DNA of 16,211 bases from Candidatus Pacearchaeota archaeon (GTDB lineage Archaea; Nanoarchaeota; Nanoarchaeia; Pacearchaeales; GW2011-AR1), in contig NZER01000117.1 in NCBI GenBank assembly GCA_002690445.1, positions 1 through 16,211 on the forward strand, written 5' to 3'. Within the stretch, counting starts at the first letter, position 1. Each line of letters opens with the position of its first letter. Shown here piece after piece: positions 7,422-14,269 of the stretch. Both the position numbers and the translations under genes were made by a program. The notes below the pieces were generated by a model. It saw only the letters and a program-made list of their open reading frames with translations. It ran no database searches and was not told the DNA's origin.

Positions 7422-7962
7422 CACTCAACTCGCTTGCCTCGACTGGACTGCGGTCAGGCGCGCTATGAGTAACGTTCTGTTTGAAAGATTTCTCTATTAG
7501 TTCGTCTGTAATTTTAAAACTATCAGAAAGAAGGTGAGAAAGATGCTGCTGGAGTAACTCCGCTTCGCCAAAATTAAAACCAATCAAGAAGCTGGCCTTG
7601 TCGGTAGAGTCTTCTTTGTTCTCTTTAGTAACACTAAAAGAGAAACCTCTTTGCTCTTGTTCTCCCTTTCTAACATAGGGGCCAAAAGTAAACCTAACGA
7701 TCTGATTGCTCCCGTGATAACCAGTAAATTTTTGATTACGCTTAATTGAGTCTATAATTGAGGCTACTTCTAGGGCGCTAAACTTTATGTTAACCCTCTT
7801 GCTTGGGTTATCTTTATTCTTTTTAAACGAACCAATCCTTCTTTCGCTATTCCATCCGTCTTGCTTAATTAAGGTGGAGAAAAAGGCGTTGTCTCTCTTG
7901 TTGAGATAAAAAGAACAGGCAGTACCTGTCACTTTCGGAGTTGGCTTGTAAAAATGTATCAT
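7399..7962 (-). CDS. Putative phage ssDNA-binding protein with acidic tail
   Basis: A 187-residue protein. The N-terminal 120 residues alternate beta strands rich in basic and aromatic residues (IHFYKPTPKVTG, IGSFKKN, RVNIKFSALEVASIID), a pattern I associate with PC4/Whirly-like ssDNA-binding phage proteins. After a helical region (LLQQHLSHLL) comes a disordered Ser/Glu linker and an acidic end with a terminal aromatic, DEEDDLW. This resembles the acidic C-terminal tip by which SSB proteins and T7 gp2.5 contact replication partners. It lies directly downstream of the DnaE core but has its own consensus promoter. Transcription should start at its ATG, so the mRNA is predicted to be leaderless. 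Function is inferred from tail and context; the exact fold is uncertain. Confidence 0.5.
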   Translation of the reverse strand: MIHFYKPTPKVTGTACSFYLNKRDNAFFSTLIKQDGWNSERRIGSFKKNKDNPSKRVNIKFSALEVASIIDSIKRNQKFTGYHGSNQIVRFTFGPYVRKGEQEQRGFSFSVTKENKEDSTDKASFLIGFNFGEAELLQQHLSHLLSDSFKITDELIEKSFKQNVTHSAPDRSPVEASELSDEEDDLW

Positions 7963-7968
7963 AGTACT

Positions 7969-7996
7969 AGTATAAGGGGTTTTTTAGTTTTGTCAA
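7969..7996 (-). promoter_or_regulatory. Sigma70-type promoter of the SSB-like gene, leaderless
   Basis: On the - strand: TTGACA (7991-7996), 16-nt spacer, TATACT (7969-7974), 6 nt, ATG (7960-7962). The TGA stop of the DnaE-core gene lies within TTGACA. The promoter fills the whole 30-nt gap between the two genes, and its -35 and spacer are almost identical to those at 4540-4567. Confidence 0.8.
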
Positions 7997-10578
7997 CTGT
8001 TTTTTAATTCTGATAGTTTTGTATAAATTCTGTTGGTTTGGACCGCTATTCTGTCAGCAAATACAACTTCGTCCTTTTTTACCCCATTTACGATAACAAT
8101 GTTACTTTCTTCTGGGGGTGCGCCATTATTCTGAGTTACGCATTCTTCAAGTTTGCGGGAGAATATCATAACCTTTGAGCTTCCTGTCTCATCTTCTACA
8201 AACATCCTCAGATAGTCATTTCCGTTACGAGAAGTGCCCATGTAGGGCTTTGTTTCTACCGTACCTATGAAGGACACCCTGTCGTCCACCTCGGAGTCTT
8301 CGACGTCTCTTAGGGAAAGTAGGTCGGCTTTTTTGTCTGAGAAAATATCCCTTAAATTCTTATTATAAGTATACCCAAGTAGGTGTTTTTCGTAATACCA
8401 GTTTGCAAATGTTTCTGAATATTTATTTTTAAAATAAATTTGCTTGTATGGTTCAGACCTTGTTTTAATTGTGTTAAGGCGAGTATCCTTGATGAGGGGC
8501 TTTCCTTTCTCGTCTTTTCTTTTAGATATTTGTTTAACAATTTCAACTAAATCGTAATTATTGGACTCAGCCAGCATCATTGCAGACTTCTTCTCTTTCT
8601 TAGTTAAGATATTCCAAAGTTGAGCTTCGTAAACAATCTTGCTGCGAGACATTGTAAAGCCCTCAAAGGTGCCAGCTTGGATCAATGCGGATAAAATCCC
8701 GATAGTTAGACCTGATTCCTTTGCTCCTTCGAACACTTCAAATTTATTAGAGTAATGATTTTTAAAGTTTCCTAGTTTTTCAATTGATCTGTCCGAAATA
8801 CCCTTGATTGAAAGAAGACCGAATCTAATATCATCTTGCTCTACTTTAAAGTCCATGTCGGATTTTATAATATGAGGCGGTAAAAGTTTTATGCCAAAGT
8901 AATACATCTCTCTTTGTATCTTAGAGATTTCACTAATTGGATCTGGTTCATGGCGGGTCATTTTAAGTAGGCTCAAAAAGAATTGCTGTGGATATTTAAA
9001 CTTAAGATAAATAGTTGTAGCTGCTAAGGCCGCGTATGAAATAGAGTGAGATTTATTAAAAGAATAATTTGCAGAGTCTTCCAGAACGCTCCATAAGATG
9101 TCGCCAATTTCTGGCTCAAGATTGTTTTCTTTAATCTTGTTTTTGATTTTTCTTTTCCACTTGCGAACCTCTTTTACTTTTTTCTTGCCAACGATTCGTC
9201 TTAATATCTCTGCTTCGTCAAGCGTAAAGCCGATTTTGTTAGCCATTTTCATTAGCTGCTCTTGGTATAGGGCTACGCCTCCTGTCGATGTTAAGATGTC
9301 GTCAAAGAACGGGTGAATTGGATCGTAAGTTCCATCTTCTACGTAAGCAGCGTATTGATCAACGAAATTGAGTGCACCGGGACGAGCTAAGGCCAACACT
9401 GCGCTTAGTTCTTCTAGGTTTTTAGGCTTAACCTTTTGGCAGACACGAAAATTAGTCTCCGCTTCAATCTGAAACAGGCCATGAGGAGTTCTGAGATGCT
9501 GTAGGTTGTCGTATATAAGTTGGTCTTTGAGGTCTACGTCGGCTAGGTTGATGCCAACGCTTTTACATACATCATCAACAACCGACACTGCTCGAAGACC
9601 AAGTATGTCAAGTTTGACATTAAAAATTGAAATCCAGTTCATGTCATACGAAGCGACATGGCTTTTCTTGTCGGAAGTTAGCTCTGTTGGGCAACTGTCA
9701 TTAAGTTTTTCAAACGAAAGCGAGATTGCAGATGGGTGGACACCTTTGTTTTTTATAAGTCCCTTCAGTTTTAGCGCTATGTTGTAGCACTCTTCGTTTT
9801 CGTCGCACCAAGCTTTAAACTCTTCTTGCTCCGCATACGCTTCTTTAAGGTCTTTAATTTGTCCAAATACTTTTGGTATGAGGGAGGACACCTTGTTCAT
9901 TTCTTGTTCGCTTTTACTTCCCGCGACCTTACCGCACTCTTTAATGCAGAGTTTTCCACTGAGGGTATTTAGTGTGATAATTTTTGAGGTCTTGCCAATG
10001 AATTTTGTTTCTAAGTATTCTATTACTCTTTGGCGATTGTAATAGCAAATGTCCAAATCAACATCCATCATTAGTGAGCCATCTAAATAGGTTATTCCAT
10101 CTACCACGCTTTTTTTAGTTCTAATTTTAGATATAAATCTTTCAAAGAATAACCCATGCTCCAATGGGTCTACTTTAGTCACACCTATAAAGTATAAGAC
10201 TAAACTACCCGCCGCGCTACCGCGGCCAAGCCCCGTGGGTATATCATTCTCTTTGCAAAAATTAACTACATCCCAAACAAGAAGAAGATAATCTATAAAG
10301 CCAAGGTTTTTAATGGTTTTAAGTTCGTGCTCTAATCTTCTTGCGTACTCTCCTTTATGTTCTTTACGAACGTTACTCCACATTTTTTCTCTACCGGCTT
10401 CGCATAACGCTTCTAAAAAATCTTCGTTACTGATGTCCTCACTTACCCCAAGAGCTCTTTTATATTTGATATCGATCTCGAAAGAAGGAAGGCGTACCCC
10501 ATGGAGGGGTATGTCTAGCTCTTTAAACTGTGACGAAAATGCACTCATAATTCTATCTGCCATTTTAACTTGTTCCAT
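7993..10578 (-). CDS. dnaE: DNA polymerase III alpha (DnaE-type) core lacking PHP domain
   Basis: An 861-residue C-family replicative polymerase. Visible landmarks: palm entry GRGSAAGS (118-125); VDPLEHGLFFERF; the catalytic carboxylates in MDVDLDIC (D174, D176) and VKLDILGLR (D324), matching E. coli D401, D403 and D555 as I recall them; HPSA near 281; fingers motifs LYQEQLMKMA (about 435) and YSFNKSHSISYA (about 512); a helix-hairpin-helix-like region (FGLLSIKGISDRSIEKL); and a C-terminal OB fold (last 100 residues, from VSFIGTVE). No tau-binding domain follows, and I see no clear clamp-binding motif. The N-terminal PHP domain (about 270 residues in DnaE) is absent but is encoded separately at 12391-13146. 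The 3' end of the DnaQ gene overlaps the start; ATG 10563 or 10548 (ATGA overlap) are alternative starts. The role is phage DNA synthesis. Confidence 0.93.
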   Translation of the reverse strand: MEQVKMADRIMSAFSSQFKELDIPLHGVRLPSFEIDIKYKRALGVSEDISNEDFLEALCEAGREKMWSNVRKEHKGEYARRLEHELKTIKNLGFIDYLLLVWDVVNFCKENDIPTGLGRGSAAGSLVLYFIGVTKVDPLEHGLFFERFISKIRTKKSVVDGITYLDGSLMMDVDLDICYYNRQRVIEYLETKFIGKTSKIITLNTLSGKLCIKECGKVAGSKSEQEMNKVSSLIPKVFGQIKDLKEAYAEQEEFKAWCDENEECYNIALKLKGLIKNKGVHPSAISLSFEKLNDSCPTELTSDKKSHVASYDMNWISIFNVKLDILGLRAVSVVDDVCKSVGINLADVDLKDQLIYDNLQHLRTPHGLFQIEAETNFRVCQKVKPKNLEELSAVLALARPGALNFVDQYAAYVEDGTYDPIHPFFDDILTSTGGVALYQEQLMKMANKIGFTLDEAEILRRIVGKKKVKEVRKWKRKIKNKIKENNLEPEIGDILWSVLEDSANYSFNKSHSISYAALAATTIYLKFKYPQQFFLSLLKMTRHEPDPISEISKIQREMYYFGIKLLPPHIIKSDMDFKVEQDDIRFGLLSIKGISDRSIEKLGNFKNHYSNKFEVFEGAKESGLTIGILSALIQAGTFEGFTMSRSKIVYEAQLWNILTKKEKKSAMMLAESNNYDLVEIVKQISKRKDEKGKPLIKDTRLNTIKTRSEPYKQIYFKNKYSETFANWYYEKHLLGYTYNKNLRDIFSDKKADLLSLRDVEDSEVDDRVSFIGTVETKPYMGTSRNGNDYLRMFVEDETGSSKVMIFSRKLEECVTQNNGAPPEESNIVIVNGVKKDEVVFADRIAVQTNRIYTKLSELKNS

Positions 10579-11183
10579 ACTTTAAGATTTAACTCCAGAT
10601 CAACCAAGGCATCGTGAAGCTTGTCGGGGTTATGATTAACTTCGAACTCCCTGCCTAGTGCCGCAAGGTTTGTCCTGATTCCTTTTCTTCTTTCGTGGTA
10701 CATTTTATATTGGTACTGCGTTAGGTCTTCGGTGTTTTTATAATGCATACCATATTTTACCCCTTTTGCTATGCAATTTGTATCGATAATTTTGTTAACC
10801 AAATGTCTGTAAGATTTGCCCATGTAGTTGTAGTAGTCCTTTATTAAGTAGAGATCAAAGCCAAGAATGTTATGGCCCACCACGTAGTCAGCGTTATCCA
10901 GCCAATCTTCTATGGTTGGAAAAATTTCTTCCGGAGCTACGCCTTTTTTTTCTAGAGTCTTAGGGCTGAATCTCGTTATCCTTGCTGCTTCTGGGCTAAT
11001 CTCTAGCTTTGTGTCCCACTTGATGTAGTAATTTTTTTCAGCGATCTTTTTATCCCCCTTGGCTTTAATCATTGCTATCTGCCAAGGTAGGTTATGACAA
11101 GAGTTGAGGCAAAGGTTGAACGTTTCGCAGTCTATAAAAACGTACTCTTTTTCTTTATCGAATCTTAAAAAATCTTCATCCAT
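10545..11183 (-). CDS. dnaQ: DnaQ-like DEDDh 3'-5' exonuclease
   Basis: A 212-residue exonuclease of the Pol III epsilon/RNase T superfamily. All three Exo motifs are visible: FIDCETF (D18, E20), VVGHNILGFD (H104, D110) and HDALVDLELN (H190, D195), giving a complete DEDDh set. It lacks any long C-terminal extension. Its gene directly precedes and overlaps the DnaE-core gene, so it should be the proofreading subunit acting in trans; in E. coli the corresponding subunit binds the PHP domain. The ATG has no Shine-Dalgarno but lies 6 nt after a TATACT, the same spacing as in the leaderless promoters here. A role in nucleotide salvage from host RNA or DNA is a weaker alternative. Confidence 0.9.
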   Translation of the reverse strand: MDEDFLRFDKEKEYVFIDCETFNLCLNSCHNLPWQIAMIKAKGDKKIAEKNYYIKWDTKLEISPEAARITRFSPKTLEKKGVAPEEIFPTIEDWLDNADYVVGHNILGFDLYLIKDYYNYMGKSYRHLVNKIIDTNCIAKGVKYGMHYKNTEDLTQYQYKMYHERRKGIRTNLAALGREFEVNHNPDKLHDALVDLELNLKVWNKLKWQIEL

Positions 11184-11187
11184 GGTA

Positions 11188-11874
11188 TTAGTATAAGTCT
11201 GGTTTGTATATTTTTAGTAAAGTATCGCGACCTTCGTGATTAATTGAAGCGAAGTGTATTAAAAAATCTCCCTCTTCATAAACTCCATTATCAAACGCTT
11301 CTAAGTTTAAAACAAATTTAAAAACTCCAACCTCAAAAGTATGCCCCTCTGGGAAAAATTGCCTAGTTTCTTTTGCGACAGAGTTGAAATCTCTTTGCTT
11401 AAGTACTTTAATTCTTGAGCCCTTCTCAAAGCAGGAGTTAATAAAGGCTCCCTGCTCCCATGCAAATGAGGAGGAGTCAGTAAACTCTTCTTTTGCATAT
11501 GTATATTCTAGCATTTCTTTTGCTTCAGTCGAGTTTTTAATAAACCAAGCTCCTGTATTCCAACAGAACGCGTCTTTACATAAGATAAAGTCATATCTAT
11601 CATCGATAAAGTTAGTTAGCGAGATTGAATCATTCATGACTACGGCGTCAGCATCTATCCAAAAAATCCAATCGTACCCTTTTTCAAGAGCCTTCAATAT
11701 ATATAAAATTTTATTCCATGCTGGGGGTCTAGACTCATCCAAGACTTCCCAATGCTCCTCCCAATCATATCCGTATTTCTCTGCGTATAGCCTATTGTTC
11801 TTAAAAATCTTCTCGGCGTAAGAAGAGATATCTGGGGTCGCAAAAGACAGCATGCATATGTTCGGAGTGTTCAA
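11188..11874 (-). CDS. GT34-like (GMA12/MNN10) glycosyltransferase
   Basis: A 228-residue GT-A type enzyme. Landmarks fit the galactosyl/mannosyl transferase GMA12/MNN10 family: a substrate strand at the N-terminus, PAWNKILYILKAL (51-63), YDWIFWIDADAVVMN with the metal-binding DAD at 74-76, CWNTGAWFIKN (104-114), WEQGAF (139-144), and a late His in DFLIHFA. It should transfer a hexose from a nucleotide sugar; the acceptor is unknown. The start is TTG at 11874, set by an AAGGAGG box 6 nt upstream and by a 4-nt overlap (TTGA) with the stop of the preceding gene. It lies between the PHP gene and the DnaQ/DnaE genes, an odd place for a sugar enzyme. Confidence 0.75.
   Translation of the reverse strand: MNTPNICMLSFATPDISSYAEKIFKNNRLYAEKYGYDWEEHWEVLDESRPPAWNKILYILKALEKGYDWIFWIDADAVVMNDSISLTNFIDDRYDFILCKDAFCWNTGAWFIKNSTEAKEMLEYTYAKEEFTDSSSFAWEQGAFINSCFEKGSRIKVLKQRDFNSVAKETRQFFPEGHTFEVGVFKFVLNLEAFDNGVYEEGDFLIHFASINHEGRDTLLKIYKPDLY
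11190..11195 (-). promoter_or_regulatory. Possible -10 element of the DnaQ gene
   Basis: TATACT on the - strand ends exactly 6 nt before the DnaQ ATG (11181-11183), the same spacing as three other genes here. No TTGACA-like box is found at 16-18 nt upstream, and the hexamer overlaps the last codons and stop of the glycosyltransferase gene, so it could be chance. Confidence 0.35.
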
Positions 11875-12404
11875 TAGTGCCCTCCTTCATAAACGCCCGT
11901 CGGCAATCTGTCTAAGGTCTCGTCCGAATTCAGCTTTGAGATTGGTATGTTATAGCAGTCTGCTCTAAAGTAAAAACCTGCATTTGGTGGTGAGTCTGGA
12001 TCTAGGTCTCCTTCTTTGTAGAATTTTGCCTCTTTATAAAAATCCTTCTTACTTATTTTACCCAAGTACCATGCGGTAGAGTGATCGTTTAATACGCTCA
12101 CGAAAGCATACTCGTCACACTCTTGCTTGGTGTTAAAGTCTGCTACGGTGCAGTTATAATTTTCTCTTGGAGGTACCGTCCTCTCCTTCGTTTTAACATC
12201 AACCTTAGTGCCGTCACCGTACGTTACATCATAGTCATAGGTGTCTTCTATTTTTCCGCGCAAAACCCTTTTAACAACTTCTTCACCTATGTAGGCAACG
12301 ACTGCCCCTTCACCTCCTCTAATTGAATTATTGAGCAGGGGCAAGGTCTTTGCTCTGTCTTTTATATTCAGCAGCGTGCTACTTGAAATCTTAAACTTTT
12401 TCAT
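11871..12404 (-). CDS. Putative PD-(D/E)XK-fold nuclease-like protein
   Basis: A 177-residue soluble protein. A helix with GEGAVVAYIGEEVVKRVL (31-48) precedes DYDVTYGDGTKVDVKTKER, where D59 and the D69-x-K71 pair fit the core of the PD-(D/E)XK nuclease fold (acidic helix, then D and [DE]xK on adjacent strands). A third strand with YAFVSVL and a tryptophan-containing strand follow. The C-terminal third (YFRADCYNIP, LPTGVYEGGHY) is unassigned. It may be a restriction-like, repair or homing-type endonuclease. ATG 12404 is preceded by GGAAGGA, a fair Shine-Dalgarno lying inside the 3' end of the PHP gene (14-nt overlap). It sits between the two parts of the split polymerase. The fold call is by motif only. 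Confidence 0.55.
   Translation of the reverse strand: MKKFKISSSTLLNIKDRAKTLPLLNNSIRGGEGAVVAYIGEEVVKRVLRGKIEDTYDYDVTYGDGTKVDVKTKERTVPPRENYNCTVADFNTKQECDEYAFVSVLNDHSTAWYLGKISKKDFYKEAKFYKEGDLDPDSPPNAGFYFRADCYNIPISKLNSDETLDRLPTGVYEGGHY
11881..11887 (-). promoter_or_regulatory. Strong Shine-Dalgarno deciding a TTG start
   Basis: AAGGAGG on the - strand, 6 nt before TTG 11874. It is the best ribosome binding site in the window, within the end of the preceding coding region, and it supports TTG over the internal ATG codons. Confidence 0.75.
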
Positions 12405-13146
12405 TCTTTTCCTTCCAGCTTTCTACGCAAAATTCATCGCTAGTCATGTGTTCAATCTCTGGTTTCTCAAGGGTACTGCGGTTGTTGATACAACGAAACG
12501 TCAAGTACGCCTTAAAGTCCTCCTTGTTTTTGTAATAAATGCTTTGGGTCTTCTGCGTTTTGTTTGATATGTTCATTACTTTTAGTTTGATTAGGTTATC
12601 AAATGGCAGGTCGTTATCCTCTAGAAAATAAGTAGGCTCAGTGAAGTCAAGCTCTGGTACGCAGATATTACTATAGAGTGTGTTCTTAAAAACGTAAGAA
12701 TCATAAAATGGTATTGCCATTGAAAGGTCTTCGTCGCTCCATTCCTTTTTTAAGTTCTTGTAGTCTATTCGTGGTTCATAGTAGAAGCCATCTCTTGCGG
12801 CTAGAGAAAAAATTCTTATTAACCTTTTGTATCCTTCTTCGTTCTTTAGCAGAATGACTATCTTGTTGTTCGTTTTTAGGGAGTCTGCATCTTTTTGGCT
12901 CATATCGTTACAAATAGTAAGTCTTATTCCGAAAATTAGTTTGATGCCTAGGTCTTTCGAATTTTGGTAGGCCTGAAGGAATCCGCTCATATTATGATCA
13001 ATGAGTATTAATTCCTTTAGTTTAAGCTCTTCGCAAATATCAAAAATTGAATCTGATTCATCTGGGTCAGAGTCATTATTCTCAAGGGTTAAGATGGATC
13101 TGCCCAAACTATAGTGAGATTTGAAAACCGGTAAAACTCCGTCCAT
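12391..13146 (-). CDS. Stand-alone PHP domain of DNA polymerase III alpha
   Basis: This 251-residue protein matches the N-terminal part of DnaE. It has the opening strand and SHYSL (10-14), a helix, ELILIDHNMSGFLQAYQNSKDLGIKLIFGIRLTI (about 45-78, the TDH-N-x-x-G...GIKPIIG region), and VILLKNEEGYKRLIRIFSLA (about 98-117). Near the end a DEFCVESWKE helix corresponds to the DnaE region just after the PHP domain. The protein stops where the DnaE-core protein begins, so 251 + 861 residues approximate one full DnaE. The usual HxH metal ligands near the N-terminus are replaced (VFK at that place by my alignment), while D50-H51 remain, so phosphoesterase activity is doubtful. It probably serves as a scaffold for the polymerase core and DnaQ. 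Its own consensus promoter predicts a leaderless mRNA. Confidence 0.8.
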   Translation of the reverse strand: MDGVLPVFKSHYSLGRSILTLENNDSDPDESDSIFDICEELKLKELILIDHNMSGFLQAYQNSKDLGIKLIFGIRLTICNDMSQKDADSLKTNNKIVILLKNEEGYKRLIRIFSLAARDGFYYEPRIDYKNLKKEWSDEDLSMAIPFYDSYVFKNTLYSNICVPELDFTEPTYFLEDNDLPFDNLIKLKVMNISNKTQKTQSIYYKNKEDFKAYLTFRCINNRSTLEKPEIEHMTSDEFCVESWKEKNEKV

Positions 13147-13152
13147 AAAGCA

Positions 13153-13180
13153 AGTATACAGCTTTTTTTACAAATGTCAA
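13153..13180 (-). promoter_or_regulatory. Sigma70-type promoter of the PHP gene, leaderless
   Basis: On the - strand: TTGACA (13175-13180), 16-nt spacer with an A-tract, TATACT (13153-13158), 6 nt, ATG (13144-13146). As with the two other cassettes, the upstream TGA stop lies inside the -35 box and the intergenic gap is exactly 30 nt. Confidence 0.8.
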
Positions 13181-14136
13181 ATCCAATCGCATGGATCTTC
13201 TGGCGCGTCTTGTTCGTGCGCTGGGCACCCCTCGTACCTCTTTTTGGTTATCTTTTGTCCAGATTTAGCGGGCTTTAGCTCCTCTTCGGTAAAGGCACCT
13301 TTAAGAATGTTACCATCTTTGTCTTCAAGGGAGTAATAATCATACGGCTCTAGGTAGGGACATTTCCAGTGTTGTCCGGCCTTGCAGAAGAATTTTGTTT
13401 CCATTTTATCTTTTGCATAATTGGTTTTTGCTTGATCTTCTGTAAAGGAGTTGATTATTTCGTACATATAGGCGAGATAATGCTCAAAGCCGTCAAGCTG
13501 TTCCTTGGAAATTGTTATTTGTTGAGAGGGTTGCCTCGGGAACTTTAAAAATAAAAATTCTACCTCTACATTGTCTGCTGATTTGGGCCATTTTCTTTTA
13601 GCCGCGAGGGTATATGCCATCGCTTGTATGTTGGACGCTAGGTCTTTAGAGGGGAACTTTCTTTTGCTTGATTTGTAGTCAACTATTTTTATTTTGTCTT
13701 TGTATTTGATCTTTTTGTCGATGAATCCCGTTATCTCATACTTCGGATTTTCGTTTTTGATTGAGAACCGGATTTCAGGCTTATCAGCTACTCCTCCTGC
13801 TCCAAAAAAATCAGAATTTAAGCCAACATAAACCATGTCTAGGCACATTTCGTAGTTTTCTTCGCTGTAACAAGTGCTTTTTGTAAGGAGGGTTTTAATG
13901 AGTCTTGCTATGGGTTTGCTAGCTTTCGTGAAACCCTTCTCAATTATTAAATCAAAATGTTTTCTGTGTTTCTTATTTAGGAGAAGCTCAAAAACAGTGT
14001 GACATACTAAGCCGCGACAGGCTCCATCGTTTTGGGTTTGGGGTATCTTTAGGTTGTAGTTGCACCAATACTTCCAAGAACAATCTTCAAGAGTTTTAAT
14101 TCTTGACGCGGACAATACTTTTTTTTCTTTAGCCAA
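13177..14136 (-). CDS. Cas4/RecB-like PD-(D/E)XK nuclease with Fe-S cysteines
   Basis: A 319-residue nuclease. The order of motifs fits the Cas4/RecB/AddB superfamily: SASRIKTLEDCSWKYW with C19 and C25; RGLVCHTVFELLL (H46); EIRFSI (E121); TGFIDKK (D140); KIVDYKSSKRK (D153, K155); and QAMAYTLA (Q171, Y175). Cysteines near the C-terminus (C251, C259, C304) together with C19 or C25 could bind a 4Fe-4S cluster as in Cas4 and AddB. There is no CRISPR array here, so a role in phage recombination or end processing is more likely, perhaps with the annealing protein at 3808-4533. The start is TTG at 14136, after AAAGG at a rather long spacing. A TTGCAT/TATACT promoter lies upstream. Confidence 0.8.
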   Translation of the reverse strand: MAKEKKVLSASRIKTLEDCSWKYWCNYNLKIPQTQNDGACRGLVCHTVFELLLNKKHRKHFDLIIEKGFTKASKPIARLIKTLLTKSTCYSEENYEMCLDMVYVGLNSDFFGAGGVADKPEIRFSIKNENPKYEITGFIDKKIKYKDKIKIVDYKSSKRKFPSKDLASNIQAMAYTLAAKRKWPKSADNVEVEFLFLKFPRQPSQQITISKEQLDGFEHYLAYMYEIINSFTEDQAKTNYAKDKMETKFFCKAGQHWKCPYLEPYDYYSLEDKDGNILKGAFTEEELKPAKSGQKITKKRYEGCPAHEQDAPEDPCDWI

Positions 14137-14143
14137 TAGAGGG

Positions 14144-14269
14144 TTACCTTTCTATAGAGAGTATACTAGTTATTTCTTTCAATGCAAAACAAAAAATTAA
14201 AAAAATAACCCCAAGAAGGTAGAAGAAAGTAAGAAGCATAGCCCAAAGAAAAGACAGGGAACTCCTCAT
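14144..14269 (-). CDS. Small single-pass membrane peptide (41 aa)
   Basis: The ATG at 14269 overlaps the stop of the dehydrogenase gene by one base (TAATG), so translation is probably coupled. After MRSSLSF comes a hydrophobic stretch of about 23 residues (LWAMLLTFFYLLGVIFLIFC), then a short polar tail ending KEITSILSIER. One membrane helix is clear. No family is recognised; small phage membrane peptides can be lysis accessories or host-interaction factors, but nothing here decides. It accounts for the gap between the dehydrogenase and the Cas4-like gene. Confidence 0.55.
   Translation of the reverse strand: MRSSLSFLWAMLLTFFYLLGVIFLIFCFALKEITSILSIER
14160..14187 (-). promoter_or_regulatory. 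Promoter of the Cas4-like nuclease gene
   Basis: On the - strand: TTGCAT (14182-14187), 16-nt spacer, TATACT (14160-14165), then a leader of about 17 nt to TTG 14136 with AAAGG as a possible Shine-Dalgarno. The spacing matches the three TTGACA promoters, but here the gene keeps a leader. It lies inside the end of the 41-aa membrane ORF. Confidence 0.55.

Noticed and set aside
8368..8373. TATACT on the - strand inside the DnaE gene as another promoter
   Set aside because: No -35 at the right distance and no start codon or gene start downstream.
13177..14136. Cas4-like gene as sign of a CRISPR-Cas adaptation module
   Set aside because: No cas1, cas2 or repeat-spacer array in the window; phage Cas4-like nucleases commonly occur alone.
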